Positions 8,920 to 17,654 of a DNA stretch of 64,000 bases are shown here, in pieces; the stretch's first letter is position 1, and each line of letters starts with the position of its first letter. The stretch is from an uncultured Lachnospiraceae bacterium (GTDB lineage Bacteria; Bacillota; Clostridia; Lachnospirales; Lachnospiraceae). The notes under the pieces are model-generated. The model was not told the origin of the DNA. It worked only from the letters and a program-made list of their open reading frames with translations, and ran no database searches. A program made the translations under genes and the position numbers. Location: assembly GCA_910585205.1 (NCBI GenBank), contig CAJUCC010000042.1, positions 36,539-100,538 on the forward strand, given 5' to 3'.

Positions 8920-9639
8920 ATGAGCATGGTGGATAGAGTGATGAAGGCGGGCATGAGAGTGGAATTATCTTCTTTCCGCCGGCCGGGGACAGAGGAAAAG
9001 CCGGAGGAGAGAAAGGCTTACTACAGTCAGGTCAGCGATGTGCGTGAAAACGGACTGGTGGAAGTTTATTTGCCGATACAAAAGGGGAAGCTGCATCTGC
9101 TTTCCGTGGGAAACAGGCTGAATATGTACTGCTATGCTGCCAATGGCATGTATGAATGTCCGGTAGTGGTAAAGGAACGCTATAAAGAAGACGGAACATA
9201 TTATATTTTACTGGAGATAACCGGAAACCTGATCCGAAACCAGCGCCGGGAATATTACCGGTATCAGTGCGTGATGCCGATGGAAGACCGGAAGATGGAT
9301 GAAGGGGAGCGGGAATGGATGCTGGAACAGGAAATGCTGGTGGTGGACGATCTGATGCCCGTGAACGAGAGTACGATTGTGGACATCAGCGGCGGCGGCC
9401 TGCGCTTTTTCAGCAGACACAAGTATGAGGTGGATGATCTGGTATACTGCCGGTTCCACTTTGGGAAGGACTACAGATTGTGTGCGCAGATACTGGAGCA
9501 CACAGGTAACATTCCGGAATATCCGGGTTCATACCGTCACAGAGCCAAGTTTATCGGCGTGGACAGACGGGAGCGGGAGGAGATCATTCGACAGATCTTT
9601 GTCTTGGAGCGTAGAAACAGAAAAATGGGAAAAGCATAA
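8920..9639 (+). CDS. YcgR-like c-di-GMP-binding PilZ protein
   Basis: A 239-residue protein with an N-terminal YcgR-type domain and a C-terminal PilZ domain. The PilZ c-di-GMP motifs are present: N-Q-R-R-E-Y-Y-R-Y at about residues 107-115 and D-I-S-G-G-G at about 153-158. ATG 8920 is preferred because AGGAG at 8905-8909 precedes it by 10 bases. Homologous flagellar brakes couple c-di-GMP to motor function. Position between flhG and cheB supports a motility role. Confidence 0.9.
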   Translation: MSMVDRVMKAGMRVELSSFRRPGTEEKPEERKAYYSQVSDVRENGLVEVYLPIQKGKLHLLSVGNRLNMYCYAANGMYECPVVVKERYKEDGTYYILLEITGNLIRNQRREYYRYQCVMPMEDRKMDEGEREWMLEQEMLVVDDLMPVNESTIVDISGGGLRFFSRHKYEVDDLVYCRFHFGKDYRLCAQILEHTGNIPEYPGSYRHRAKFIGVDRREREEIIRQIFVLERRNRKMGKA

Positions 9640-9651
9640 AAGAGGGGTATT

Positions 9652-10725
9652 ATGAAAAAAATTCTTATTGTTGATGATTCTGCACTTATGAGAAGGGTGT
9701 TTTGTGATATAATTGAAGGAGACAAACGATTCCAGGTGACGGACAAAGCAGCCAATGGTCTGGAAGCGCTGGAACTTCTGAGTAAAAATACATATGATGC
9801 GGTTGTGCTGGACGTAAATATGCCTAAGATGTCGGGGCTGGAGCTTTTGCGCGAACTGCAGAAACGCAAGATTCCGGTAAAGGTTATGATGGCGAGTACG
9901 GATACCATGGGCGGAGCAAAGACGACGATGGATGCGCTGGAACTGGGGGCGCTTGATTTTGTTCATAAGCCGACCAGTGCGCTGGAATGCCGCAGAGGAC
10001 CTTTCCGGGAGGCGTTTCTGAGTACGCTGGAAGTCGTGGCAGAGAGCCGTTCTCCTGTGACGGACAGGGCATTTACCGTGGACAGCATAAAGAAGACCAA
10101 GCAGGTTGTGGAACTGGCAAAGAAGCATTCCTCGGTGATTTCGCAGAACAAGATCGTGGCTATCGCAAGTTCGACCGGCGGTCCGAAAGCGCTGCATTCC
10201 GTGATTACAAAACTGCCGAAAGATCTGCGGACACCGGTTGTGCTGGTACAGCATATGCCGGCAGGGTTTACCCAGTCTCTGGCGGAGCGGTTGAATTCGC
10301 TCAGTGAGATCACGGTGTCGGAAGCGGTGGAAGGTGAGACGCTGCAGGGGGGCCATGTGTATATTGCCAGAGGGGGGAAACACCTGAACATCGACAAAAA
10401 GCCCGGGGGAAGATATGTTGTCCGCTATTCGGATGAACCGGCCCGGGAAGGGGTGAAACCGTGTGCCAATTATATGTATGAGTCACTGGCTAACAGCGAT
10501 TTTGACGAGATTATCTGTGTTGTAATGACCGGTATGGGGGCTGACGGAACGAAGGGAATCGTGAATCTGAAAAATGCAAAAAAAGTGCATGTACTTGTCC
10601 AGGAGCAGAGCACCTGTGCAGTATACGGGATGCCCAAAAGTGCTGTTCAGGCAGGTCTTGCAGACGAGATCGTTCCGCTGGAACAGATCGCGCAGGAGAT
10701 CATTTTGAACGTGGGGGTAAAGTGA
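9652..10725 (+). CDS. cheB: Chemoreceptor glutamate methylesterase CheB
   Basis: A 357-residue protein. Residues 1-115 are a receiver domain with D9 and phospho-acceptor D54 (V-V-L-D-V-N-M-P-K-M). After a linker, the esterase domain shows I-A-S-S-T-G-G-P-K-A (catalytic Ser near 174), Q-H-M-P-A-G-F-T (His 201) and M-T-G-M-G-A-D-G-T (Asp near 298). It removes methyl groups and deamidates receptors during adaptation. No cheR is seen in this window. Confidence 0.97.
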   Translation: MKKILIVDDSALMRRVFCDIIEGDKRFQVTDKAANGLEALELLSKNTYDAVVLDVNMPKMSGLELLRELQKRKIPVKVMMASTDTMGGAKTTMDALELGALDFVHKPTSALECRRGPFREAFLSTLEVVAESRSPVTDRAFTVDSIKKTKQVVELAKKHSSVISQNKIVAIASSTGGPKALHSVITKLPKDLRTPVVLVQHMPAGFTQSLAERLNSLSEITVSEAVEGETLQGGHVYIARGGKHLNIDKKPGGRYVVRYSDEPAREGVKPCANYMYESLANSDFDEIICVVMTGMGADGTKGIVNLKNAKKVHVLVQEQSTCAVYGMPKSAVQAGLADEIVPLEQIAQEIILNVGVK

Positions 10726-10726
10726 A

Positions 10727-12889
10727 ATGGATGTAAGCCAGTATCTAGAGATTTTCATTGACGAAACAAAAGAGCATTTGCAGAGCCTGAATACACAGAT
10801 ATTGAATTTGGAGCAGGATTCCGAAAATGCGGATACCATTAATGAGATTTTCCGTGCAGCACATTCCCTGAAAGGAATGGCAGGGACCATGGGATATAAG
10901 AGAATGCAAAATCTCACCCATGATATGGAGAATGTATTTTCCGAAGTAAGAAACGGTAATATTAAAGTAAGAGCGAATATGATCGATATTCTGTTCCAGT
11001 GTCTGGATGCACTGGAGGAATATCTTGATAACATTCAGTCTTCCGCAGACGAAGGGACGAATGACAATGAACCGCTGATCCGGGAGTTGAACCGGATCCT
11101 GACGGGCGGTACTGCGGAAGCGCCCGGAAAGGCGGCAGAGCAGAAAGCTTCCGCGGCGGCAGAGAGCGTGGCAGCGGCGTGGACAGGCATAGCGCTCGGG
11201 GAAAGCGAAAGGGTTGTGATCGAGAAGGCGGCGGAGGAAGGCAAAAAGGTATACGGACTGACCGTCTATGTACAGGAGAGCTGTATTCTGAAAGCGGCCA
11301 GAGCGTTTCTGGTGTTTAAGGCAGTGGAAAGTCTGGGGGAAATTATTGTCTCTCAGCCGTCCGCGCAGGACATCGAAGACGAGAAGTTTGAAAACGATTT
11401 CAGCATAATTGTCCTTTCCGACAGTCCGCTGGAACAGATTCTCAAAGAGGCGCAGGCGGTATCGGAAATTGAGAAGGTTGTGGGAGGTCCCTTTGATCCC
11501 GCTGCGTCACAGGGAAAGACGACGGAAACCGTGGCAGTGCAGGAGATGCAGGAAACGAAAGAGCACGCGGTAAAAGAGGAGACAAAGGCGGCGGAAAGCT
11601 CCGCGGCGGAGGAAAAGACAGGGGTGGAAGAACGCTCCGCACAGACGCCCGCCGTGCAGGAGGCGCCGGCGGCAGCGTCCGCGGCACCGGCCAGACAGGA
11701 AAAGAAGCAGACGACAAACAAACCGGTAGTAAACCGGACGGTACGTGTCGATATAGAAAAACTGGATTCGCTGATGAATCTGGTGAGCGAACTGATTATC
11801 GCGAAGAATTCCCTTGTTTCCATCAGTGCATCCGGCGACAACGATATGGCGCTTAACTCTGCTTTTAATGAGCAGATCGAATATTTGGAAAGTGTGACGA
11901 CCAATCTGCACGAGTCCGTAATGAAAGTGCGTATGGTGCCGATTGAGAGCGTAGTACAGAAATTCCCGCGCATGATTCGTGATCTGCAGAAAAAACTCGG
12001 GAAAAAGATGGAGCTGTATATGTCCGGTGAAGAGACAGAACTGGACCGTACCGTTGTGGACGAGATCGGTGATCCGCTGATGCATCTGCTCCGCAATGCG
12101 GCCGACCACGGACTGGAGAGCGCAGAGGTGCGCAAGGAGAAGGGAAAACCGGCTGTCGGTTCCATTCACCTGGACGCTTATCAGGACGGCAACAATGTTA
12201 TTATCGAAGTCAGCGATGACGGCGGCGGCATCAATGTGGAAAGTGTAAAGCAGAAAGCCATTACGCGCAATGTTATTACGCCGGAGCAGGCGGAAAATAT
12301 GAGCGATAAGGATATTGTAAACCTGCTGTTCCTGCCGAGCTTTTCGACGGCAGAGAAAGTAACGGACGTATCCGGCCGGGGCGTGGGATTGGATGTCGTG
12401 AAATCCAAGATCGAGGCACTCAGCGGTGAAGTTGATGTCAAGACAAAGTTTGGCGAGGGAAGTACATGGACGATCCGTCTGCCTTTGACACTGGCGATTA
12501 TTCAGGCGTTGATGGTTGTAGTGGGAGACGAAAAGTATGCGATCTCTCTCGGTTCTATTGAAACGATCGAAAATATTACCGATAAAGATATTAAATATGT
12601 ACAGGCGAAGGAAGTGATTAACCTGCGCGGCGCCGTAATCCCCCTGATTCGTCTGGATGAAATGCTCGACATCCGCAAGGAGAAAGGCGGCGATGAAAAT
12701 CTTGTGGTTGTAATCGTCAGAAAGGGAGACAAACAGGCGGGGCTTGTCGTGGATGAGCTGATCGGCCAGCAGGAGATCGTTATCAAATCTCTGGGAAAAT
12801 ATATCAACAAATGTAAATTTATCAGCGGTGCAACCATACTCGGCGACGGCGAGGTGGCGTTGATTCTTGATGCAAATGCAATGTTTTAG
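10727..12889 (+). CDS. cheA: Chemotaxis histidine kinase CheA
   Basis: A 720-residue kinase of the receptor-CheW complex. Domains in order are HPt/P1 with H46 in A-A-H-S-L-K-G-M-A-G-T, a P2-like CheY/CheB docking domain (about 175-245) and a long Ala/Glu/Lys-rich linker (about 250-335). Then come the P3 dimerisation helices (L-M-N-L-V-S-E-L), the P4 ATPase with N-A-A-D-H-G-L-E and V-S-G-R-G-V-G-L-D-V, and a C-terminal CheW-like P5 domain. It phosphorylates CheY and CheB, both encoded here. Confidence 0.97.
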   Translation: MDVSQYLEIFIDETKEHLQSLNTQILNLEQDSENADTINEIFRAAHSLKGMAGTMGYKRMQNLTHDMENVFSEVRNGNIKVRANMIDILFQCLDALEEYLDNIQSSADEGTNDNEPLIRELNRILTGGTAEAPGKAAEQKASAAAESVAAAWTGIALGESERVVIEKAAEEGKKVYGLTVYVQESCILKAARAFLVFKAVESLGEIIVSQPSAQDIEDEKFENDFSIIVLSDSPLEQILKEAQAVSEIEKVVGGPFDPAASQGKTTETVAVQEMQETKEHAVKEETKAAESSAAEEKTGVEERSAQTPAVQEAPAAASAAPARQEKKQTTNKPVVNRTVRVDIEKLDSLMNLVSELIIAKNSLVSISASGDNDMALNSAFNEQIEYLESVTTNLHESVMKVRMVPIESVVQKFPRMIRDLQKKLGKKMELYMSGEETELDRTVVDEIGDPLMHLLRNAADHGLESAEVRKEKGKPAVGSIHLDAYQDGNNVIIEVSDDGGGINVESVKQKAITRNVITPEQAENMSDKDIVNLLFLPSFSTAEKVTDVSGRGVGLDVVKSKIEALSGEVDVKTKFGEGSTWTIRLPLTLAIIQALMVVVGDEKYAISLGSIETIENITDKDIKYVQAKEVINLRGAVIPLIRLDEMLDIRKEKGGDENLVVVIVRKGDKQAGLVVDELIGQQEIVIKSLGKYINKCKFISGATILGDGEVALILDANAMF

Positions 12890-12916
12890 CCGGGGCATGG
12901 AAAAGGAGGATATGTT

Positions 12917-13414
12917 ATGGACCTGTTAAAGATGAATACGGAGCAGATGATGGATCCGGACGAAGACGAATATGTGGCGCCGCAGATCACGCAGTTTATC
13001 GTGGTAAGATTCGGTGAAGAGCAGTATGGGATCGACATCAAGTACGTGGATAATATCGTCCGCATGCAGCATATTACAAGGGTGCCGAAGGTATCCGATC
13101 ATATCAAAGGCGTAATCAATCTGCGCGGTGAGGTTGTACCGGTTATGAGCATCAGGCTCAAAATGAACCTGGAAGAGGACGTGGAGACAAAGGCTACGAG
13201 AATTATCATTCTGAAGCTGGAACAGCATTGTAATATCGGCATTCTGGTGGATGAGGTCAAAGAAGTGGTAAATCTGGAAGAGAGTCAGATCGAGCGGGTT
13301 TCCTACGAAGCGAAAGACGATAAATCCAATTTTATCTATGGAATTGGCAAATACGACGGCGGTCTGATTTCTCTTTTGGATTTGAATACCGTTATCGTCG
13401 AAAAAGAGAATTAA
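12917..13414 (+). CDS. cheW: Chemotaxis adaptor CheW
   Basis: A 165-residue single CheW domain with a short acidic N-terminal extension of about 25 residues. Signature segments are F-G-E-E-Q-Y-G-I-D-I, G-V-I-N-L-R-G-E-V-V-P-V and I-G-I-L-V-D-E-V-K-E-V. It links receptors to CheA at the membrane array. A strong AGGAGG-like site precedes the ATG. Confidence 0.96.
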   Translation: MDLLKMNTEQMMDPDEDEYVAPQITQFIVVRFGEEQYGIDIKYVDNIVRMQHITRVPKVSDHIKGVINLRGEVVPVMSIRLKMNLEEDVETKATRIIILKLEQHCNIGILVDEVKEVVNLEESQIERVSYEAKDDKSNFIYGIGKYDGGLISLLDLNTVIVEKEN

Positions 13415-13441
13415 GAAAAGGGAAATGCGGGAAGGTGAAAC

Positions 13442-14059
13442 ATGGACAGAGAAATCAATCTTGATACAATGTCCGCAGAGTATGTGGACGTATTGAAGGA
13501 ACTGGGAAACATCGGCGCGGGAAATGCCATGACGGCTCTCGCGCAGATGCTGAACTGTAAGGTGGATATGAAGGTGCCGCAGGTAAGGCTTCTGGAGTTT
13601 AAGGACGTCGGGGCGCTGATCGGCGGGGAAGAGCAGATTATGGCCGGTATTTATCTTGCGGTGGAAGGGGACATTACAGGTAGTATCATGTTCCTGCTTG
13701 GAAAAGATTCTGCAAGGCATCTCGTGACAAAACTGATGGGAATGGCACTGGAGGGGGATGCATTCGGTGAAATGGAAATGTCGGCGTTGATGGAGATCGG
13801 CAACATTATAACGGGTGCATACCTGAATTCGCTTGCCACGATCACCAATCTGAAAATCTTTCCTTCAGTCCCGTCGCTGTGTGTGGATATGGCGGGTGCG
13901 ATTCTGAGCGTTCCGGCGATTGAGTTCGGAACGCTTGGCGACAAAATTTTGTTGATTCAGTCTCAGTTTATGGACGAAATTGAGCTGGACGGTTATTTTA
14001 TTATGGTTCCGGACATTGATTCTTACAGTAAGATACTGTCGTCACTGGGGATGGCATAA
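13442..14059 (+). CDS. cheC: CheY-P phosphatase CheC
   Basis: A 205-residue CheC-family protein with two phosphatase helices, E-L-G-N-I-G-A-G-N-A near residue 20 and E-I-G-N-I-I-T-G-A-Y near residue 118. Both contain the required Glu and Asn. CheC lacks a SpoA domain, which separates it from FliY. It dephosphorylates CheY-P and is stimulated by CheD, the next gene. The presence of both cheC and fliY gives the cell two CheY-P sinks. Confidence 0.96.
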   Translation: MDREINLDTMSAEYVDVLKELGNIGAGNAMTALAQMLNCKVDMKVPQVRLLEFKDVGALIGGEEQIMAGIYLAVEGDITGSIMFLLGKDSARHLVTKLMGMALEGDAFGEMEMSALMEIGNIITGAYLNSLATITNLKIFPSVPSLCVDMAGAILSVPAIEFGTLGDKILLIQSQFMDEIELDGYFIMVPDIDSYSKILSSLGMA

Positions 14060-14088
14060 AAATAAATAGTTGGGAAGAAGCAGGGGAA

Positions 14089-14574
14089 ATGAGTGAAATA
14101 ATAAAAGTAGGAATGGCCGATTTGAAAATATGTAAAAGCCCGGACGGCGTTACGACGCTTGGGCTGGGTTCCTGTGTCGGCATTGCCGTGCGCGATCCGG
14201 TTACGAAAATCGGAGGACTTGCACATATTATGCTGCCGGACAGTACAGTAATACGGAATAACAGCAATATTCCCAAGTTTGCGGATACCGGTATCGAGGC
14301 TCTGGTGCGGCAGGTGGTGTCGGCGGGGGCAAACAGAGGGCGGTTGGTGGCCAAAATTGCAGGCGGCGCCCGTATGTTTGCTTTTCAGGGAAAATCCGAT
14401 ATGATCGGTGTCGGGGAGCGGAATGTGGAAGCCGTGAAAAGGAAACTGCGGGAATTAAAGGTTCCGATTCTCGCGGAAGACACAGGGAAGAATTATGGGC
14501 GTACCGTTATCTTTTATCCGGAGACAGGAGACTTTGTAATCCGAAGTGTCGGAAAGAGCGAAACGGTAATCTGA
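14089..14574 (+). CDS. cheD: Chemoreceptor glutamine deamidase CheD
   Basis: A 161-residue CheD with the catalytic Cys in T-L-G-L-G-S-C-V-G-I near residue 27 and the His in G-G-L-A-H-I-M-L near residue 44. Also seen are K-I-A-G-G-A-R-M-F and N-Y-G-R-T-V-I-F. It deamidates receptor glutamines and binds CheC. It follows cheC, as in Bacillus-type adaptation systems. Confidence 0.96.
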   Translation: MSEIIKVGMADLKICKSPDGVTTLGLGSCVGIAVRDPVTKIGGLAHIMLPDSTVIRNNSNIPKFADTGIEALVRQVVSAGANRGRLVAKIAGGARMFAFQGKSDMIGVGERNVEAVKRKLRELKVPILAEDTGKNYGRTVIFYPETGDFVIRSVGKSETVI

Positions 14575-14586
14575 CAGGGGAAAGAA

Positions 14587-14892
14587 ATGAATACGAGACA
14601 AATACCGCTTATTGTGATGCTGTCTGCGGGAGCCATCGTGAGTATCTGTACGAAAGCCATGAACTATGAGCTTGAGACGGCGCTGTGGATCCTGCTGGCA
14701 GTTCTGGTTGTATTCTATATCGCAGGCTGTGTCATCAAACGAACGCTGGATGCCTTTGAGGCGGAGCGGCTGAAGGCGGAAAAAGAACAGGAAGAGGTAT
14801 CTGACGAAGGTGAAGTGATCGAAAAGGATGCGGCGGAAGATACCGAAGGGTCCGGAGCGGAAGCCGGGACAGAAGAGAGTGCACGGGAATAA
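14587..14892 (+). CDS. Small two-helix membrane protein in the chemotaxis operon, unknown function
   Basis: I do not recognise a family. The 101-residue protein has two hydrophobic stretches near residues 5-20 and 30-52 (I-P-L-I-V-M-L-S-A-G and W-I-L-L-A-V-L-V-V-F). An acidic, Glu-rich tail fills the last ~45 residues. It starts 12 bases after cheD and ends 42 bases before fliA, so it is almost certainly co-transcribed. It could be a motility accessory factor, but nothing in the sequence proves that. Confidence 0.75.
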   Translation: MNTRQIPLIVMLSAGAIVSICTKAMNYELETALWILLAVLVVFYIAGCVIKRTLDAFEAERLKAEKEQEEVSDEGEVIEKDAAEDTEGSGAEAGTEESARE

Positions 14893-14934
14893 AGGGTTAT
14901 GTGCACATAAAAGATCATAATTTCGGAGGAGAGT

Positions 14935-15699
14935 ATGGACGAGACTGCCAGAAAGAAGATGTGGGCCGAATATGCAAAGACCAGGCGCCCCGACATCAGA
15001 GAAAAAATCATTCTGGAATATGCACCCCTTGTAAAGGTCGTGGCAGGCAGGCTCAGTATGTATCTGGGGTATAATGTGGAGTATGAAGACCTGGTCAGTT
15101 ACGGAATATTTGGTCTGATCGATGCCATTGATAAGTTTGATTCTCTGAAAGAAGTAAAATTCGAAACATATGCGAGTCTGCGTATCCGGGGCGCGATTCT
15201 GGATCAAATCCGGAAAATGGACTGGATACCGCGGACAATTCGGCAGAAGCAGAAAAAAATCGATGCCGTGATACGTGAGATCGAGACACAAAGCGGCAGA
15301 CCTGCAGCGGATGAAGAAATAGCAAAGGCACTGGGCATCAGCGACGAGGAATATACGGAATGGCAGTCGCAGATGAAAATAACGGGCGTTATTTCTCTGA
15401 ATGAATATCTGGAGCAGGGGAGCGAGATTCCGAGTGACAGGAATGTTTCACGGCATTTTGACAGCCCGGAGCGTGCGATGGAGCAGAGCGAGCTGGCGGA
15501 GGTGCTGCGGGATTCGCTTTCTCTTCTGACGGAGAAAGAACGGAGAGTGATTGAGCTGTATTACTACGAGGAGTTGACGTTAAAGGAGATCAGCCATGTG
15601 CTGGAAGTTACAGAGTCCAGAATTTCGCAGCTCCATACAAAGGCATTGCAGAAAATGAAGACAAAAATGGGCGACTATATGGGATTTTTATCCGGATAA
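14935..15699 (+). CDS. fliA: RNA polymerase sigma-28 factor, flagellar (FliA/SigD)
   Basis: A 254-residue sigma-70 family factor of the FliA/WhiG branch. Region 2 reads D-L-V-S-Y-G-I-F-G-L-I-D-A-I-D-K-F then F-E-T-Y-A-S-L-R-I-R-G-A-I-L-D. The boundary with region 3 has W-I-P-R-T-I-R. Region 4 has L-T-E-K-E-R-R-V-I-E-L-Y-Y-Y-E-E-L-T-L-K-E-I. It directs late flagellar and chemotaxis genes. It has a clear GGAGG ribosome site. Confidence 0.95.
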   Translation: MDETARKKMWAEYAKTRRPDIREKIILEYAPLVKVVAGRLSMYLGYNVEYEDLVSYGIFGLIDAIDKFDSLKEVKFETYASLRIRGAILDQIRKMDWIPRTIRQKQKKIDAVIREIETQSGRPAADEEIAKALGISDEEYTEWQSQMKITGVISLNEYLEQGSEIPSDRNVSRHFDSPERAMEQSELAEVLRDSLSLLTEKERRVIELYYYEELTLKEISHVLEVTESRISQLHTKALQKMKTKMGDYMGFLSG

Positions 15700-15722
15700 C
15701 GATACAATAAACGGGGTGGCAT

Positions 15723-17312
15723 ATGGATGGATATTTTCAGGTAATCAATGAGGAGACGCAGACGTGCGTTATGTTGTATCCCGCAAAGGACGGCGGTCTG
15801 CAGTTGGACATTACGGAAGTTACGGATTATCTCACATTTCGCGAGATCGAGTATAATGTGGGCGCTTTGTATGCCGCTGCAAAAAACTTAAGAGAAGAGC
15901 CTCTGAAGGTTGTGCTGAACGCGAAGCGGGGCAGGCCGGAGGCAGAACTGATGAAAGTACGGATTGCAAGTGACAATATGTCGGCAACCGTACGTTTTTA
16001 TTCACCGTCCAATGACGGTCAGGCCATGGGAAGAGAAGAGATATTAAATGATCTGAAGAGCCAGGGCGTGGTCTATGGCATCTGTGAGGATGTTCTGGAG
16101 GGATTTCTGCAAAACCGGGAATATTGCAAAGACTATGAGATGGCGCAGGGAGAGGAGAAGCAGCGGGGAAAGGATGCGTATGTCGAATACCTTTTCAATA
16201 CGGATACAAAGGCGCGGCCGACACTGCAGGAAGACGGCAGCGTGGACTTTTTTCACCTGAATACCGTCAATAACTGTAATACCGGCGATGTGCTGGCGAG
16301 AATCGTTCCGGCCGTGCCCTCGGTGCCGGGCAGGACCGTGCGTGGCGAGGTGATTTCCGGCGGGGAGCCGAAAGGCGCAAAATTCCGCTACGGAAAAAAC
16401 GTGGCGCCGTCGGAAGACGGCAGTGAGCTTTATGCGACGGTAAGCGGCCATGTGTCACTGGACGGGGAGCGTGTTTCGGTTTCCGACGTGCTGCTGCTGA
16501 AAGATGTGGACAGCTCCACCGGCAATATCAATTATTCCGGCAGTGTTCAGGTTTCCGGCAGTGTATGTGAAAATTTCTCGGTGCATGCGGGCGGCAATGT
16601 GATTGTTGAGGGCGTCGTGGAAGGTGCGGAGATTCATGCGGACGGCGACGTAATTATCGCCAGAGGCATGAACGGTATGGGAAAGGGTAAGATTTTCGCG
16701 GGTGGTAATGTGATTGCGAAGTTTTTCGAGAATGCAGAGGTGACGGCCGGCGGTTATGTGGACAGCGATTCGATTCTGCACAGTACGATCAGTGCCATGG
16801 ATGCCGTTCATGTGGGCGGAAAACGGGGATTTATAACCGGTGGTTATGTCTGTGCTTCCAATGGCGTATATGTCAAAAATCTGGGATCGAATATGGGAAC
16901 GGATACTGTTGTGGAAGTCGGTGTGAATCCGCTGCTGAAACTGAGCATACAGGAGCTGGAAGATCAGATCGCGGAGAATATGAAGATGATCCGTCAGACC
17001 CGGCCGGTGCTGGAATCCGTGACGGAAAAACTGAAAAAAGGGGAGGCCGTTTCCGAAAAGCAGCTGGAATATGTGAAATCCCTTTATTTTACGCACAAAA
17101 AGGCCCGCGGTATCGTAAACGCGGCAAACGAGAGACTGGATGGTCTGAAGGCAATTCTGGAGAGCAGCAGACATGCCTCGGTAAGCGTATCCGGCAATAC
17201 GTATGTGGGAACGCGCATTGTGATCGGTGATCTGTCTCTGAGTATAAAGGGAAATGTAAGCTATTGTCGTTTTGTCCGGGAGCGGGGCGAAGTAAAAATG
17301 AAAGGCATGTAA
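15723..17312 (+). CDS. FapA family protein (DUF342)
   Basis: A 529-residue protein of the DUF342/FapA family. Residues ~1-190 form the N-terminal domain. A Gly-rich beta-helix follows at about 200-400, with repeated V-x-G-S-V and A-G-G-N-V-I turns (for example H-A-G-G-N-V-I-V-E-G). A helical, probably coiled-coil segment lies at about 400-490, then a short beta end. Such proteins are common near flagellar genes in Firmicutes; the polymer-like beta-helix suggests a scaffold or localisation role. The exact function is unknown. Confidence 0.83.
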   Translation: MDGYFQVINEETQTCVMLYPAKDGGLQLDITEVTDYLTFREIEYNVGALYAAAKNLREEPLKVVLNAKRGRPEAELMKVRIASDNMSATVRFYSPSNDGQAMGREEILNDLKSQGVVYGICEDVLEGFLQNREYCKDYEMAQGEEKQRGKDAYVEYLFNTDTKARPTLQEDGSVDFFHLNTVNNCNTGDVLARIVPAVPSVPGRTVRGEVISGGEPKGAKFRYGKNVAPSEDGSELYATVSGHVSLDGERVSVSDVLLLKDVDSSTGNINYSGSVQVSGSVCENFSVHAGGNVIVEGVVEGAEIHADGDVIIARGMNGMGKGKIFAGGNVIAKFFENAEVTAGGYVDSDSILHSTISAMDAVHVGGKRGFITGGYVCASNGVYVKNLGSNMGTDTVVEVGVNPLLKLSIQELEDQIAENMKMIRQTRPVLESVTEKLKKGEAVSEKQLEYVKSLYFTHKKARGIVNAANERLDGLKAILESSRHASVSVSGNTYVGTRIVIGDLSLSIKGNVSYCRFVRERGEVKMKGM

Positions 17313-17337
17313 GAGCCGGAAGGAATGAGGTGCAGGG

Positions 17338-17652
17338 ATGGGACTGGGACCGATTGAGCTGAATGGTGCGATTTCCAGAACACAGGATTATTCTACCGTG
17401 AAACAGAATGAGGACAACAAAGGGATGATCCATCAGGAGGCTTTTCAGACTAAATTTGAAAAGGAGCTGGATCAGAGACTTACGCAGGTAAACCGACAGG
17501 AGGATATCCGCAGGGAAGAACGGAAGTTTGACGCAAAGGAAAAAGGAGATAACGAATATTACGGAAACGGCGGCAGGCGGAAAAAGAAAGAAAACAAAGA
17601 CAACGGAAAGGTAATTGTGAAGGGGCGGCAGTCCTTTGACATCAAAATATAA
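17338..17652 (+). CDS. Small charged protein of the flagellar operon, unknown function
   Basis: A 104-residue soluble protein, strongly hydrophilic, with a basic C-terminal third (R-R-K-K-K-E-N-K-D). The N-terminus M-G-L-G-P-I-E-L-N-G-A-I-S-R-T and the pattern H-Q-E-A-F-Q-T-K-F look like a conserved short domain rather than noise. It starts 25 bases after the fapA-like gene with a plausible upstream AGG-rich site, and ends 2 bases before the next start. I cannot assign a function. Confidence 0.72.
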   Translation: MGLGPIELNGAISRTQDYSTVKQNEDNKGMIHQEAFQTKFEKELDQRLTQVNRQEDIRREERKFDAKEKGDNEYYGNGGRRKKKENKDNGKVIVKGRQSFDIKI

Positions 17653-17654
17653 TC

